Shown here one piece after another: positions 7,214 to 14,415 of a stretch of DNA of 14,944 bases. The notes beneath the pieces are model-generated. The model saw only the letters and a program-made list of their open reading frames with translations, was not told the origin of the DNA and did not search any database. The position numbers were made by a program, and so were the translations under genes. The DNA comes from Dehalococcoidia bacterium (lineage in GTDB: Bacteria; Chloroflexota; Dehalococcoidia; Lucifugimonadales; Lucifugimonadaceae): NCBI GenBank assembly GCA_002700125.1, contig PACM01000004.1, positions 1-14,944 of the forward strand, read 5' to 3'. The first letter of the stretch is position 1. The number at the start of each line of letters is the position of its first letter.

Positions 7214-8905
7214 ATGAAAAATCCTTTGTGGAAATATTTTATACTATCAGCAGTTGTATTTAGCAAAGAAGGTAACTATATAAACCCGATTATCCCAGGA
7301 GCGCACCCTGATCCATCTATATGTAGAGTTGGTGACGATTATTATATCGTTAATTCTTCTTTTGAGTTTTTTCCTGGCTTACCGATTCACCATAGCAGAG
7401 ATCTGGTCAATTGGGAACTGGTAGGACATGGATTACATCGGGAAGATCAGTGCAATGGTGAAATGAACTTGGTCGATGTTCAATCCGATGGCGGGATACA
7501 TGCTCCAACAATAAGATATAATAAGGGGACATTCTATATTATTACGACAAATGTATATAACCGTGGAGATGGGACACCAGGCAAGATGGTTAATTTTATA
7601 ATTACAGCAAAAAAAGCGTCTGGGCCATGGTCAAAGCCCCACATCATTGAAGGTGCTCCTGGGATTGATCCAGATATATTCTTTGATGACAATGGTAAGG
7701 TTTATTTTACGGGAACCCACGCACCAGGCGATATGAATAAAAATGGGATTGGTGAGATATGGATACAAGAATTAAATCTCAAGGATTGGAAACTTGTAGG
7801 AAAAAGACACACAGTCTGGGATGGTGCTTTTGGATGCTGCACCGAAGGACCACATATCTATAAAGGAAATGGCCTATACTATCTAATGGTTGCAGAAGGC
7901 GGTACGGGGAGAAACCATGCCGTTATGATCGCCGCAAGTAAACAAATATTTGGCCCATATGAAGAGAACCCTCGTAATCCGATTCTCACATCTCGGCACC
8001 TTACTGATAAATATTTTGTGAATAGTACCGGGCACGCAGATCTTGTGGAATTACCAGACGGCAGATGGTATATGGTGGCATTAGGGAAACGGAATGATTT
8101 AAATGGTGATTCAAATATGGGCAGGGAGACTTATTTAATGCCTGTTTCTTGGGAACCAGCGATTGTGAAATGGGAACAGGTTAGTAAAACCAAATGGGAA
8201 CCAGTAAAGTATCTGTGGCCTGTTGTATCACCACAATCGGGAAAGGTAGAAAGATATGCACCACTACCATTCCCTGAAAAGAAGCAATATAGGAATGATG
8301 AATTTATTGATGATTTTGACATTAAAGGACTTAATCTGGAGTGGAATTTTGTTAGGGTCCCAAAAAATGGGACCTACTCCATATCTGAAAATCCTGGATA
8401 TTTTAGGCTATATGCTAAACCTGACTGGATTAAAAACCGGAAACAATTTAGTTTAGTCGGCTTTCGTCAAAAAGAAAGCGATTTTGAATATGAAGTAAAA
8501 ATGAAGTTCTCTCCATCAGATGACAAAGTTGAATGCGGTATCATACACTATCAAAAAGAGTATAACTACTTAGCAAGCACAGTATACAAAGATAATAGAA
8601 AGTTTTTTCTAAGTTTGAGATTAGCGGAAAAACATAAAGATCCAATTCCATTAAAAAAGATCAGATTGAATAATTATAGAGATGAAATAATATTTAAGGT
8701 TATTTCGAATGATGATAAATACAATTTCTTTTACTCTCTAGATTATGGTAATAGTTTTGAGAGTTACTCCGTTACGAAAGCAGAAGTTGTCCTGGATAGA
8801 AATTATACTGGAGCATATCTTGGCATGTATGCTACCAGTAACGGGAAAGAAAGTAGTGATTTTGCCGATTATGAATGGGTTAGGTATAAAGGATTCTCAA
8901 GATAA
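7214..8905 (+). CDS. Glycoside hydrolase family 43, beta-xylosidase/alpha-L-arabinofuranosidase-like
   Basis: The protein has 563 aa with a short probable signal peptide (residues 1-17, YFILSAVVFS). Residues 21-315 are a GH43 five-bladed propeller. The catalytic triad is visible: the general base D33 in AHPDPSI, the pKa-modulating Asp D152 in IDPDIFF, and the acid Glu E211 in CTEGPHIY. HSRDLVNWELVGHGL, GGIHAPTIRY and GRETYLMPVSWE are typical of the beta-xylosidase-like GH43 branch with a C-terminal beta-sandwich. Residues about 360-560 fit that C-terminal domain (ND-EFIDDFD start, then CGIIHYQKEYNYLAS, then GAYLGMYATSNG). The expected reaction is exo-removal of xylose or arabinose from oligosaccharides. 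Unlike its neighbours it has no lipobox Cys, so it is probably soluble in the periplasm or exported. It sits between two serine hydrolase/sulfatase blocks and is the only glycosidase in the window, which makes it the best clue that the substrate contains a pentose. The subfamily is not certain. Confidence 0.9.
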   Translation: MKNPLWKYFILSAVVFSKEGNYINPIIPGAHPDPSICRVGDDYYIVNSSFEFFPGLPIHHSRDLVNWELVGHGLHREDQCNGEMNLVDVQSDGGIHAPTIRYNKGTFYIITTNVYNRGDGTPGKMVNFIITAKKASGPWSKPHIIEGAPGIDPDIFFDDNGKVYFTGTHAPGDMNKNGIGEIWIQELNLKDWKLVGKRHTVWDGAFGCCTEGPHIYKGNGLYYLMVAEGGTGRNHAVMIAASKQIFGPYEENPRNPILTSRHLTDKYFVNSTGHADLVELPDGRWYMVALGKRNDLNGDSNMGRETYLMPVSWEPAIVKWEQVSKTKWEPVKYLWPVVSPQSGKVERYAPLPFPEKKQYRNDEFIDDFDIKGLNLEWNFVRVPKNGTYSISENPGYFRLYAKPDWIKNRKQFSLVGFRQKESDFEYEVKMKFSPSDDKVECGIIHYQKEYNYLASTVYKDNRKFFLSLRLAEKHKDPIPLKKIRLNNYRDEIIFKVISNDDKYNFFYSLDYGNSFESYSVTKAEVVLDRNYTGAYLGMYATSNGKESSDFADYEWVRYKGFSR

Positions 8906-8915
8906 TTCTTAGATA

Positions 8916-11156
8916 ATGGTTAAGCAAAATATTATGAAAAATATTTTTTGTCTTTTATCCATATTTTTCTTTTTTCTACTTAGTTCACTATACAGCCAAG
9001 TTGTACATGACCTTAGCTCAAATTCTTTCGTGAGAGAGTTTTTTATTTCTGGCCCTTATAAATCTAAAATGGATAAAGTGATTGAGCCGATCGATATGCT
9101 TGGGATAGAATATATTCAAAATGAGAACTTGTTCAATAGCAACAGTCAATTTTTAAATGGCCAGGTAATCAAATCTGAAGATGGTCAGCATAATATTAAT
9201 GCTGTTTTAGATGATACATCTTTTGCGGTAGCTTATCTTTTCTTTCAAATTAATTCTGAAAAGATCCAGGATTCATATTTTTTACTCTCAGTTACTGATG
9301 GTGCAAAACTATATGTTAATGGAATACAATTGCATGCCTACTATGGGAATAATTACTATTTAAAGGAGAAACAAATTATTGTACCTCTTAGGGGAGGCAA
9401 TAACGATGTGGTTCTTAAAATACCGAACAAGGATTGGGACTGGAAATTAAAATTGAAAATTCTTGACCAGGATGCAGGGAAGGCTTACTCCTATGAAAAA
9501 AATGAAGAAAACGAATATTTTCAGTTCCTCAATATAAAGCTTCAATCTGCTTTTGGTGAAAGTAATCATAACGGGATCCCACTTTTAAGATTTAAGGTAG
9601 GAAGTTTTCCCACACTTGTGTTGGATAAACCTGGACTCGCAAAAAAATATTTAGGTGGTGGTTATAATATTCATGTTAGGTGGTTTGACACAGATTTAAT
9701 CGAAGTCCAGTACCCAAAAAATCCAGGTAGGTACGGTTATTATACTGAAATTATTGGTAATAATGAGAAGAGATTAAAAAGGTCTGGCACTCTTTTTTGT
9801 GAGCCTTCGGATTGGATGGCATGGAATAATAGATTATACTCAGATTTAGATTATTTCCCTTTTAATAACATCCCAGAAAGAATTTGGTTTGAGCACAGAG
9901 ATGCAATTAGATCTTACCTAGGTTTTTCTACACTAAAATCTTTTCTATTACAGGAAAACGATATAATACTATTAGCCTTTTTGGATGAGATGTATAAAAA
10001 AGGATTCCCTAAAGATAGAAAGCTAACGCCATTAATCTACGATGGTGACTATCATGCTGCACTGAAACAAAAAATATTAGTTAAAGAAAACTACTACCTT
10101 GAATTAGCATCACCTCAAATAATTAAAAAAAAGTCAACCAAACTCAAATCTGAAATAAAGAAATATGAAAAGCAGATTCCAGCTTTCAGTGAAAAAATGA
10201 GAGAGCTATGTCAAGAGTGGATTGCAGATGGTGGATCACCCTTTGATATGGTTATAGCGCAAGATGGTAACATTATTTTTCATGAATCATTTGGAAGTGA
10301 TAATTATGGAGAATTCACGATCAATACTCCAACAGAGATTGCATCGATTACAAAGCTATTTACTGGGATATTATTTGCGCAATTTGTAGATCAAAATATT
10401 ATCGGAATAGATGATCCTGTAGGTAAATATTTACCTGATTTTCCTATGGAAGGCCCAAGAGCTATTACGATGAGACAGTGTTTTACACACACAAGTGGCT
10501 TCTATGGTCACGGATTGTTTGATGGTGTACACAATCATTGGTTGGAGAATACTCTTTTTCAGGCAGTAAAAAATGATACCGTTGGAACACTTTACAGGTA
10601 TAATGGGATGGGGTACGATCTTGCAGGCAAGGTTATGGAATCCGTAACTGGAAAAAGTATTTTTCGTTTATTTCATGAGTATTTGTATGAGCCATTGGGT
10701 ATGAAAAATACGATCCATGATTGGGACCTTGGTTACAGTGTCCACACCACTGCCTACGATCTTGCTATTTTAGCACAAATGATATTAAACAAGGGTACAT
10801 ACGATGGAAACAGATACTTCTCGGAAACGACTTATGAGCAAATTCTTCCAAAGAATCTTAAAAGCTATTACCCAGAATTAGTATTTACTAATCCATGGGA
10901 TGAAGGCCGACCTAGGGGTATTGGTACAACTATGCAAGAGTGGGAGATCAGTGATGAAGAAACGGGTGAAAAAAGGCACTTACTAAGTAAGAATGTGATC
11001 GGGCATGGATCTGCTACATCATCTGTCTTTCGTATAGATCTTGATAATAATATTATCATTACACAATCAAGAAGGAAGGGAAGAAGTAGGTTTGGAGAGC
11101 ACTTTTTGAAAATATACAAACTAATTGATAAAAAATTGGTCCTTAAGGATGACTAA
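8916..11156 (+). CDS. Secreted multidomain serine hydrolase with unknown N-terminal region and C-terminal beta-lactamase domain
   Basis: The protein has 746 aa. The start is either ATG 8916 or ATG 8934; the second gives a tidier signal peptide (MKNIFCLLSIFFFFLLSSLYSQ), and neither has a clear Shine-Dalgarno site. Numbering is from 8916. Residues 40-185 look like a beta-sandwich with LLSVTDGAKLYVNGIQL and PLRGGNNDVVLKI, the style of galactose-binding-like or GH2-type jelly-roll domains. Residues 200-400 form a second region I do not recognise. Residues 405-430 are a charged Lys/Glu helix, probably a linker. Residues 430-735 are a serine beta-lactamase-fold domain with S477-I-T-K480, Y562-N-G (YNGMGYDLAGKVME) and H697-G-S. 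Unlike the two small hydrolases, its motifs are near canonical. I infer an esterase or related hydrolase with an appended carbohydrate-binding part. The spacer to GH43 is 10 nt, and it ends at the next gene's start region. Confidence 0.8.
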   Translation: MVKQNIMKNIFCLLSIFFFFLLSSLYSQVVHDLSSNSFVREFFISGPYKSKMDKVIEPIDMLGIEYIQNENLFNSNSQFLNGQVIKSEDGQHNINAVLDDTSFAVAYLFFQINSEKIQDSYFLLSVTDGAKLYVNGIQLHAYYGNNYYLKEKQIIVPLRGGNNDVVLKIPNKDWDWKLKLKILDQDAGKAYSYEKNEENEYFQFLNIKLQSAFGESNHNGIPLLRFKVGSFPTLVLDKPGLAKKYLGGGYNIHVRWFDTDLIEVQYPKNPGRYGYYTEIIGNNEKRLKRSGTLFCEPSDWMAWNNRLYSDLDYFPFNNIPERIWFEHRDAIRSYLGFSTLKSFLLQENDIILLAFLDEMYKKGFPKDRKLTPLIYDGDYHAALKQKILVKENYYLELASPQIIKKKSTKLKSEIKKYEKQIPAFSEKMRELCQEWIADGGSPFDMVIAQDGNIIFHESFGSDNYGEFTINTPTEIASITKLFTGILFAQFVDQNIIGIDDPVGKYLPDFPMEGPRAITMRQCFTHTSGFYGHGLFDGVHNHWLENTLFQAVKNDTVGTLYRYNGMGYDLAGKVMESVTGKSIFRLFHEYLYEPLGMKNTIHDWDLGYSVHTTAYDLAILAQMILNKGTYDGNRYFSETTYEQILPKNLKSYYPELVFTNPWDEGRPRGIGTTMQEWEISDEETGEKRHLLSKNVIGHGSATSSVFRIDLDNNIIITQSRRKGRSRFGEHFLKIYKLIDKKLVLKDD
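11145..11149 (+). promoter_or_regulatory. Ribosome binding site deciding the start of the second sulfatase
   Basis: AAGGA lies 8 nt upstream of ATG 11158. The alternative ATG 11149 overlaps this site and has no Shine-Dalgarno of its own, so 11158 is preferred. Confidence 0.6.
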
Positions 11157-11157
11157 A

Positions 11158-12570
11158 ATGATTCGAACCTTAAAAACTTTAAGAGTGAAGTTGTTTTTAC
11201 TTTTTATTTTCCTATTTAGCTGCAGCAATAACAATACCAATTCTCGCCCTAATTTTATTATTATTTTTGCAGATGATTTGGGGTATGGTGATCTAAGCTC
11301 CTTTGGTCACCCTACCATTAACACACCTCATTTAGACAAAATGGCTTCTGAAGGAATGAAACTTACTCAGTTCTATGTAGGCTCTTCTATTTGTACTCCT
11401 AGTCGTGCAGCTCTTTTGACTGGGAAATTACCGGTTCGAACTGGAATGTATGGCGAAAGGAGTGTCCTGTTTCCAGATAATGCCAGTGGTCTTCAACCAT
11501 CTGAACAAACAATAGCGTCAGCGCTAAAATCTCTAGATTATAAGACTGCATGTATTGGGAAATGGCATCTAGGTCACTTGGAAGAATATATGCCAATGAA
11601 TCATGGGTTTGATACTTTCTATGGTATACCTTACTCAAATGATATGCGACCAGAAGGCCAATGGGATTATGCAAGAAATAATTTCCCGCCATTACCATTT
11701 TTAGATGGTGTAGATACAATTGGTGTGAGCCTAGATCAGAGTCAGTTCATTAAAATGTTCACGGACAGATCGATTGATTTTATCCAGCAGAATAAGAATA
11801 ATCCATTCTTTCTTTATCTCGCTCATACTGCTCCTCATACGCCTCTTATGGTAAATAAGGAAAACAAAGGAAAAAGTAAGCGAGGCTTGTACGGTGATGT
11901 AGTTGAAGAGTTGGATAGGAGTGTGGGTAAGATTCTGAACACTCTAAAGGATATGAATATTGAAAAAAATACATTTGTGATATTTACAAGTGATAATGGG
12001 CCTTGGGGTTGGAGAGGTATTAATGGTGGATCAGCTGGTTTACTAAAAGGTAATAAAGGTAGTGTCTACGAAGGGGGATATCGGGTTCCTTCCATTGCAT
12101 GGATGCCTGGAAGAGTAGAAGAAGGTATTATATCAAGGTCAATTTGTTCCACTCTTGATCTCTATCCCACAATAATGGCCATATCTGGAAATAAGGAGTC
12201 TCAGATTAATGGATTAGATGGGATAGACATATCAAGGGCACTTTTTGAAAATTTACCTGTTCGCACTAATATCCATTATTACAGGAAAGATACTCTGGTA
12301 GCAATTCGCCATAAGGAATGGAAAATATATATTGATGATCCAAATCCTTGGAACGATGAGTTCACAAAAGCGGATCTGCCTCTCTTATATAATTTGGACC
12401 AAGACCCATCAGAAAAATACAATATCGCTGATAGCCACCCTGAGATTATTGATGATTTGATACAGATTGCTGAAGCGCATATTAAGGAGACAATTGTGGC
12501 ACCTTCACAATTGGATGCGATACTCCCATCCCATAGAGAAGCATATGATCGATATAATAAAAACAAATAA
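11158..12570 (+). CDS. Lipoprotein arylsulfatase-like sulfatase, family S1 (formylglycine type)
   Basis: From ATG 11158 the protein has 470 aa, starting one base after the previous stop codon. ATG 11149 would add three residues and an 8-nt overlap. The N-terminus is a lipoprotein signal (KLFLLFIFLFSC, Cys22). Landmarks: FADDLGYGD with D39/D40; the core C79-T-P-S-R83 with AALLTGK; GKWHLG at 134-139; AHTAPH with H227; FTSDNGPWGW with D279/N280; and LLKGNKGSVYEGGYRVP with K300. The motif set is a textbook arylsulfatase A-like architecture and is complete, so the enzyme should be active after formylglycine formation at Cys79. It removes a sulfate ester, probably from a sulfated oligosaccharide. 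Overall sequence is quite unlike the first sulfatase (compare the middle, 180-245), which suggests a different sulfate position or sugar. The next gene begins inside its last codons (26-nt overlap). Confidence 0.93.
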   Translation: MIRTLKTLRVKLFLLFIFLFSCSNNNTNSRPNFIIIFADDLGYGDLSSFGHPTINTPHLDKMASEGMKLTQFYVGSSICTPSRAALLTGKLPVRTGMYGERSVLFPDNASGLQPSEQTIASALKSLDYKTACIGKWHLGHLEEYMPMNHGFDTFYGIPYSNDMRPEGQWDYARNNFPPLPFLDGVDTIGVSLDQSQFIKMFTDRSIDFIQQNKNNPFFLYLAHTAPHTPLMVNKENKGKSKRGLYGDVVEELDRSVGKILNTLKDMNIEKNTFVIFTSDNGPWGWRGINGGSAGLLKGNKGSVYEGGYRVPSIAWMPGRVEEGIISRSICSTLDLYPTIMAISGNKESQINGLDGIDISRALFENLPVRTNIHYYRKDTLVAIRHKEWKIYIDDPNPWNDEFTKADLPLLYNLDQDPSEKYNIADSHPEIIDDLIQIAEAHIKETIVAPSQLDAILPSHREAYDRYNKNK

Positions 12571-14263
12571 ACAATTTTTTTTTACTATTGTTTCTTTTTT
12601 ATTTGTTTCATGTAATTCTAGTTCATATTTAAATGAGAAAAAAGGGCCGAATATTATTTGGCTGGTAGCTGAAGATCTAGGGCCATATATACCATCCTTT
12701 GGCGATTCAACGGTAAGCACACCAAATTTGGATAGATTAGCTAGAGAAGGTGTTTGCTATACAAATGTTTATTCTGTTTCTGGCGTTTGTGCTCCAAGTA
12801 GAGCAGCTATAGCTACAGGCATGTATCCATCAAGTATTGGTGCACACCATATGCGAACTCTATCTCAGCAACCAGCAGCCAAAGAAAAAGGAATTATTAA
12901 TTATGAAGTTGTTCCACCCCCGGAAGTAAAAATGGTAAGCGAAATCTTAAGAGAAAATGGTTACTACTGTACAAATAATAAAAAAGAAGATTATCAATTT
13001 TATAAGTCAGAGATAGCATGGGATGAGTCGAGTATATTTGCGCATTGGAGAAATCGGCCGGCTGGCAGTAAGTTTTTTTCAGTTTTCAATTTTGGTGTGA
13101 CCCATGAATCGAATCTTTGGGACCCTTGGTATAGGCAATACGACCTTGACCCATTTCCGCCAGATAGATCGCTGAAAAAATGGTGGAAAAAATTTGCTGG
13201 AATTGAGAAACCCTTATACGTCAGAGATGATATAGATATAAATATACCACCTTACCTTCCAGATAATAATATTGTTAAAGAAGATATGAAAAGAATGTAC
13301 TCTAACATTGTAGAGATGGATGATAAGGTCGGTTTAATTCTTGATCAGTTGGAAAATGATGGTTTATTAGAAGAGACAATTATTGTTTGGTATACGGATC
13401 ATGGTGGTCCCTTACCGAGACAAAAAAGATTACTTTATGATTCTGGAATAAGAGTCCCTATGATAATTAGATATCCAAACAAGGAGCAGGCTGGTGAGAT
13501 TGATGAGAGATTAATTAGCTTTGTGGACTTTGCACCTACATTACTATCCCTGGTTAATTTACTGCCACCACAATATCAACAGGGGGTAGCATTTGAAGGA
13601 AAGTTCAGGTCGCCTAATGACAGATTCTATATTCATGCTGCTGCGGATAGATTTGATGAGCACTACGATATAACAAGGGCTGTTCGAGATAAACACTACA
13701 AGTATTTGAAAAATTATAACCCGGATAAACCTTATTATCTTCCCCTGGAGTATAGAGAGAGAATGAATACAATGAAGGAATTGTTACGGCTAAGGGACTT
13801 GGGTCAGTTAAATGATATACAATCACAGTGGTTCAGATTATCTAAACCGGAAGAAGAATTATTTGATATTGATAATGATCCCCATGAATTAAATAATCTT
13901 GCAGATAACAGTGACTATAAAACCAAATTGATTGAAATGAGAAATGAGTGTGAAAGATGGATGAACGAAATAAATGATATGGGACTTATACCCGAGGATG
14001 AAATAATTGAATCATTTTGGCCGAATAAAATTCAGCCTGTTACTGCAATTCCTAAGGTTAATAATGATGATGGAAGAATTACTCTGGGTTGCCTAACAAA
14101 AGGTGCGTCAATAGGGTATAAATTCCCAAATGATGATTTACCATGGCTAGGGTGGCGGCCCTATACTGCCCCTTTTGAATTAGATTCTGTGCAAATGGTA
14201 AAAGTTATTGCACATCGTTTGGGATATAAACCAAGTGATATCCTGATTTATAGCCACCCCTAA
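12545..14263 (+). CDS. Lipoprotein sulfatase resembling N-sulfoglucosamine sulfohydrolase (S1_8-like), with extra C-terminal module
   Basis: From ATG 12545 the protein has 572 aa; this start gives a compact lipoprotein signal (FFFTIVSFLFVSC, Cys23) and has a weak AGAGAA 5 nt upstream. It overlaps the preceding sulfatase by 26 nt. The metal site begins with AEDLGPY (D44). The core is C82-A-P-S-R86 followed by AAIATGMYP. It has TNNKKEDYQF instead of GKWH, THE at 186-188, D285-H286-G-G and K294 in PRQKRLLYDSGIRVP. These features and the PYLPD ... YSNIVEMDDKVG block resemble the sulfamidase branch (S1_8), whose marine members act on polysaccharide sulfate esters as well as N-sulfates. Residues about 495-565 form an added domain (RITLGCLTKGASIGYKF, WRPYTAPFELD, KVIAHRLGYKPSD) resembling the chitobiase/hexosaminidase C-terminal type. 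The specific substrate is unknown. Confidence 0.88.
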   Translation: MIDIIKTNKQFFFTIVSFLFVSCNSSSYLNEKKGPNIIWLVAEDLGPYIPSFGDSTVSTPNLDRLAREGVCYTNVYSVSGVCAPSRAAIATGMYPSSIGAHHMRTLSQQPAAKEKGIINYEVVPPPEVKMVSEILRENGYYCTNNKKEDYQFYKSEIAWDESSIFAHWRNRPAGSKFFSVFNFGVTHESNLWDPWYRQYDLDPFPPDRSLKKWWKKFAGIEKPLYVRDDIDINIPPYLPDNNIVKEDMKRMYSNIVEMDDKVGLILDQLENDGLLEETIIVWYTDHGGPLPRQKRLLYDSGIRVPMIIRYPNKEQAGEIDERLISFVDFAPTLLSLVNLLPPQYQQGVAFEGKFRSPNDRFYIHAAADRFDEHYDITRAVRDKHYKYLKNYNPDKPYYLPLEYRERMNTMKELLRLRDLGQLNDIQSQWFRLSKPEEELFDIDNDPHELNNLADNSDYKTKLIEMRNECERWMNEINDMGLIPEDEIIESFWPNKIQPVTAIPKVNNDDGRITLGCLTKGASIGYKFPNDDLPWLGWRPYTAPFELDSVQMVKVIAHRLGYKPSDILIYSHP

Positions 14264-14415
14264 TAGGAAATGTGATTGGTTTGATTTAACAAATAACTTT
14301 TTTAGTAATATTTAGAATAGTGTCCTTTTTATAGTTTTTAATCAAAATAATCTAATCATTTATAAGTAATTATTTTTAGATTAGTGACTACCTTTTTAGT
14401 TACTAAATGAATTAG
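14264..14415 (+). other. AT-rich intergenic region between the degradative operon and the TrmB gene
   Basis: This 152-nt stretch is the only sizeable non-coding gap in the window. No ORF and no convincing rho-independent terminator (GC-rich stem plus T-run) is present, although T-runs occur at about 14299-14304 and 14325-14329. It holds an AT-rich inverted repeat (TAATCTAA at 14348-14355 with TTAGATTA at 14376-14383) and the TAGTNACTA pair described separately. It probably contains the promoter of the downstream regulator; I cannot assign -35/-10 elements reliably. Confidence 0.6.
14381..14406 (+). promoter_or_regulatory. Candidate operator: inverted repeat built from two TAGTNACTA boxes
   Basis: TTAGTGACTA (14381-14390) and TAGTTACTAA (14397-14406) are inverted repeats with one mismatch around a 6-nt spacer. 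Each also contains its own odd-centred palindrome, TAGTGACTA at 14382-14390 and TAGTTACTA at 14397-14405, with centres 15 nt apart. The site ends 9 nt before the TrmB-family start codon. No T-tract follows the right arm, so a terminator is unlikely. Known TrmB operators are short palindromes near their own genes, so autoregulation is a reasonable inference. Confidence 0.45.

Noticed and set aside
12279..12566. 95-codon minus-strand frame opposite the end of the second sulfatase
   Set aside because: No domain, signal or ribosome binding site; fully antisense to a well-supported gene.
14264..14340. Rho-independent terminator after the last sulfatase
   Set aside because: T-runs are present but I found no stable GC-containing stem directly before them. 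A terminator may exist but cannot be supported.
14348..14383. AT-rich inverted repeat TAATCTAA/TTAGATTA as an attachment site or riboswitch
   Set aside because: Eight AT-rich base pairs across a 20-nt spacer in a very AT-rich region is weak. It is noted in the intergenic entry but not called as a functional element.
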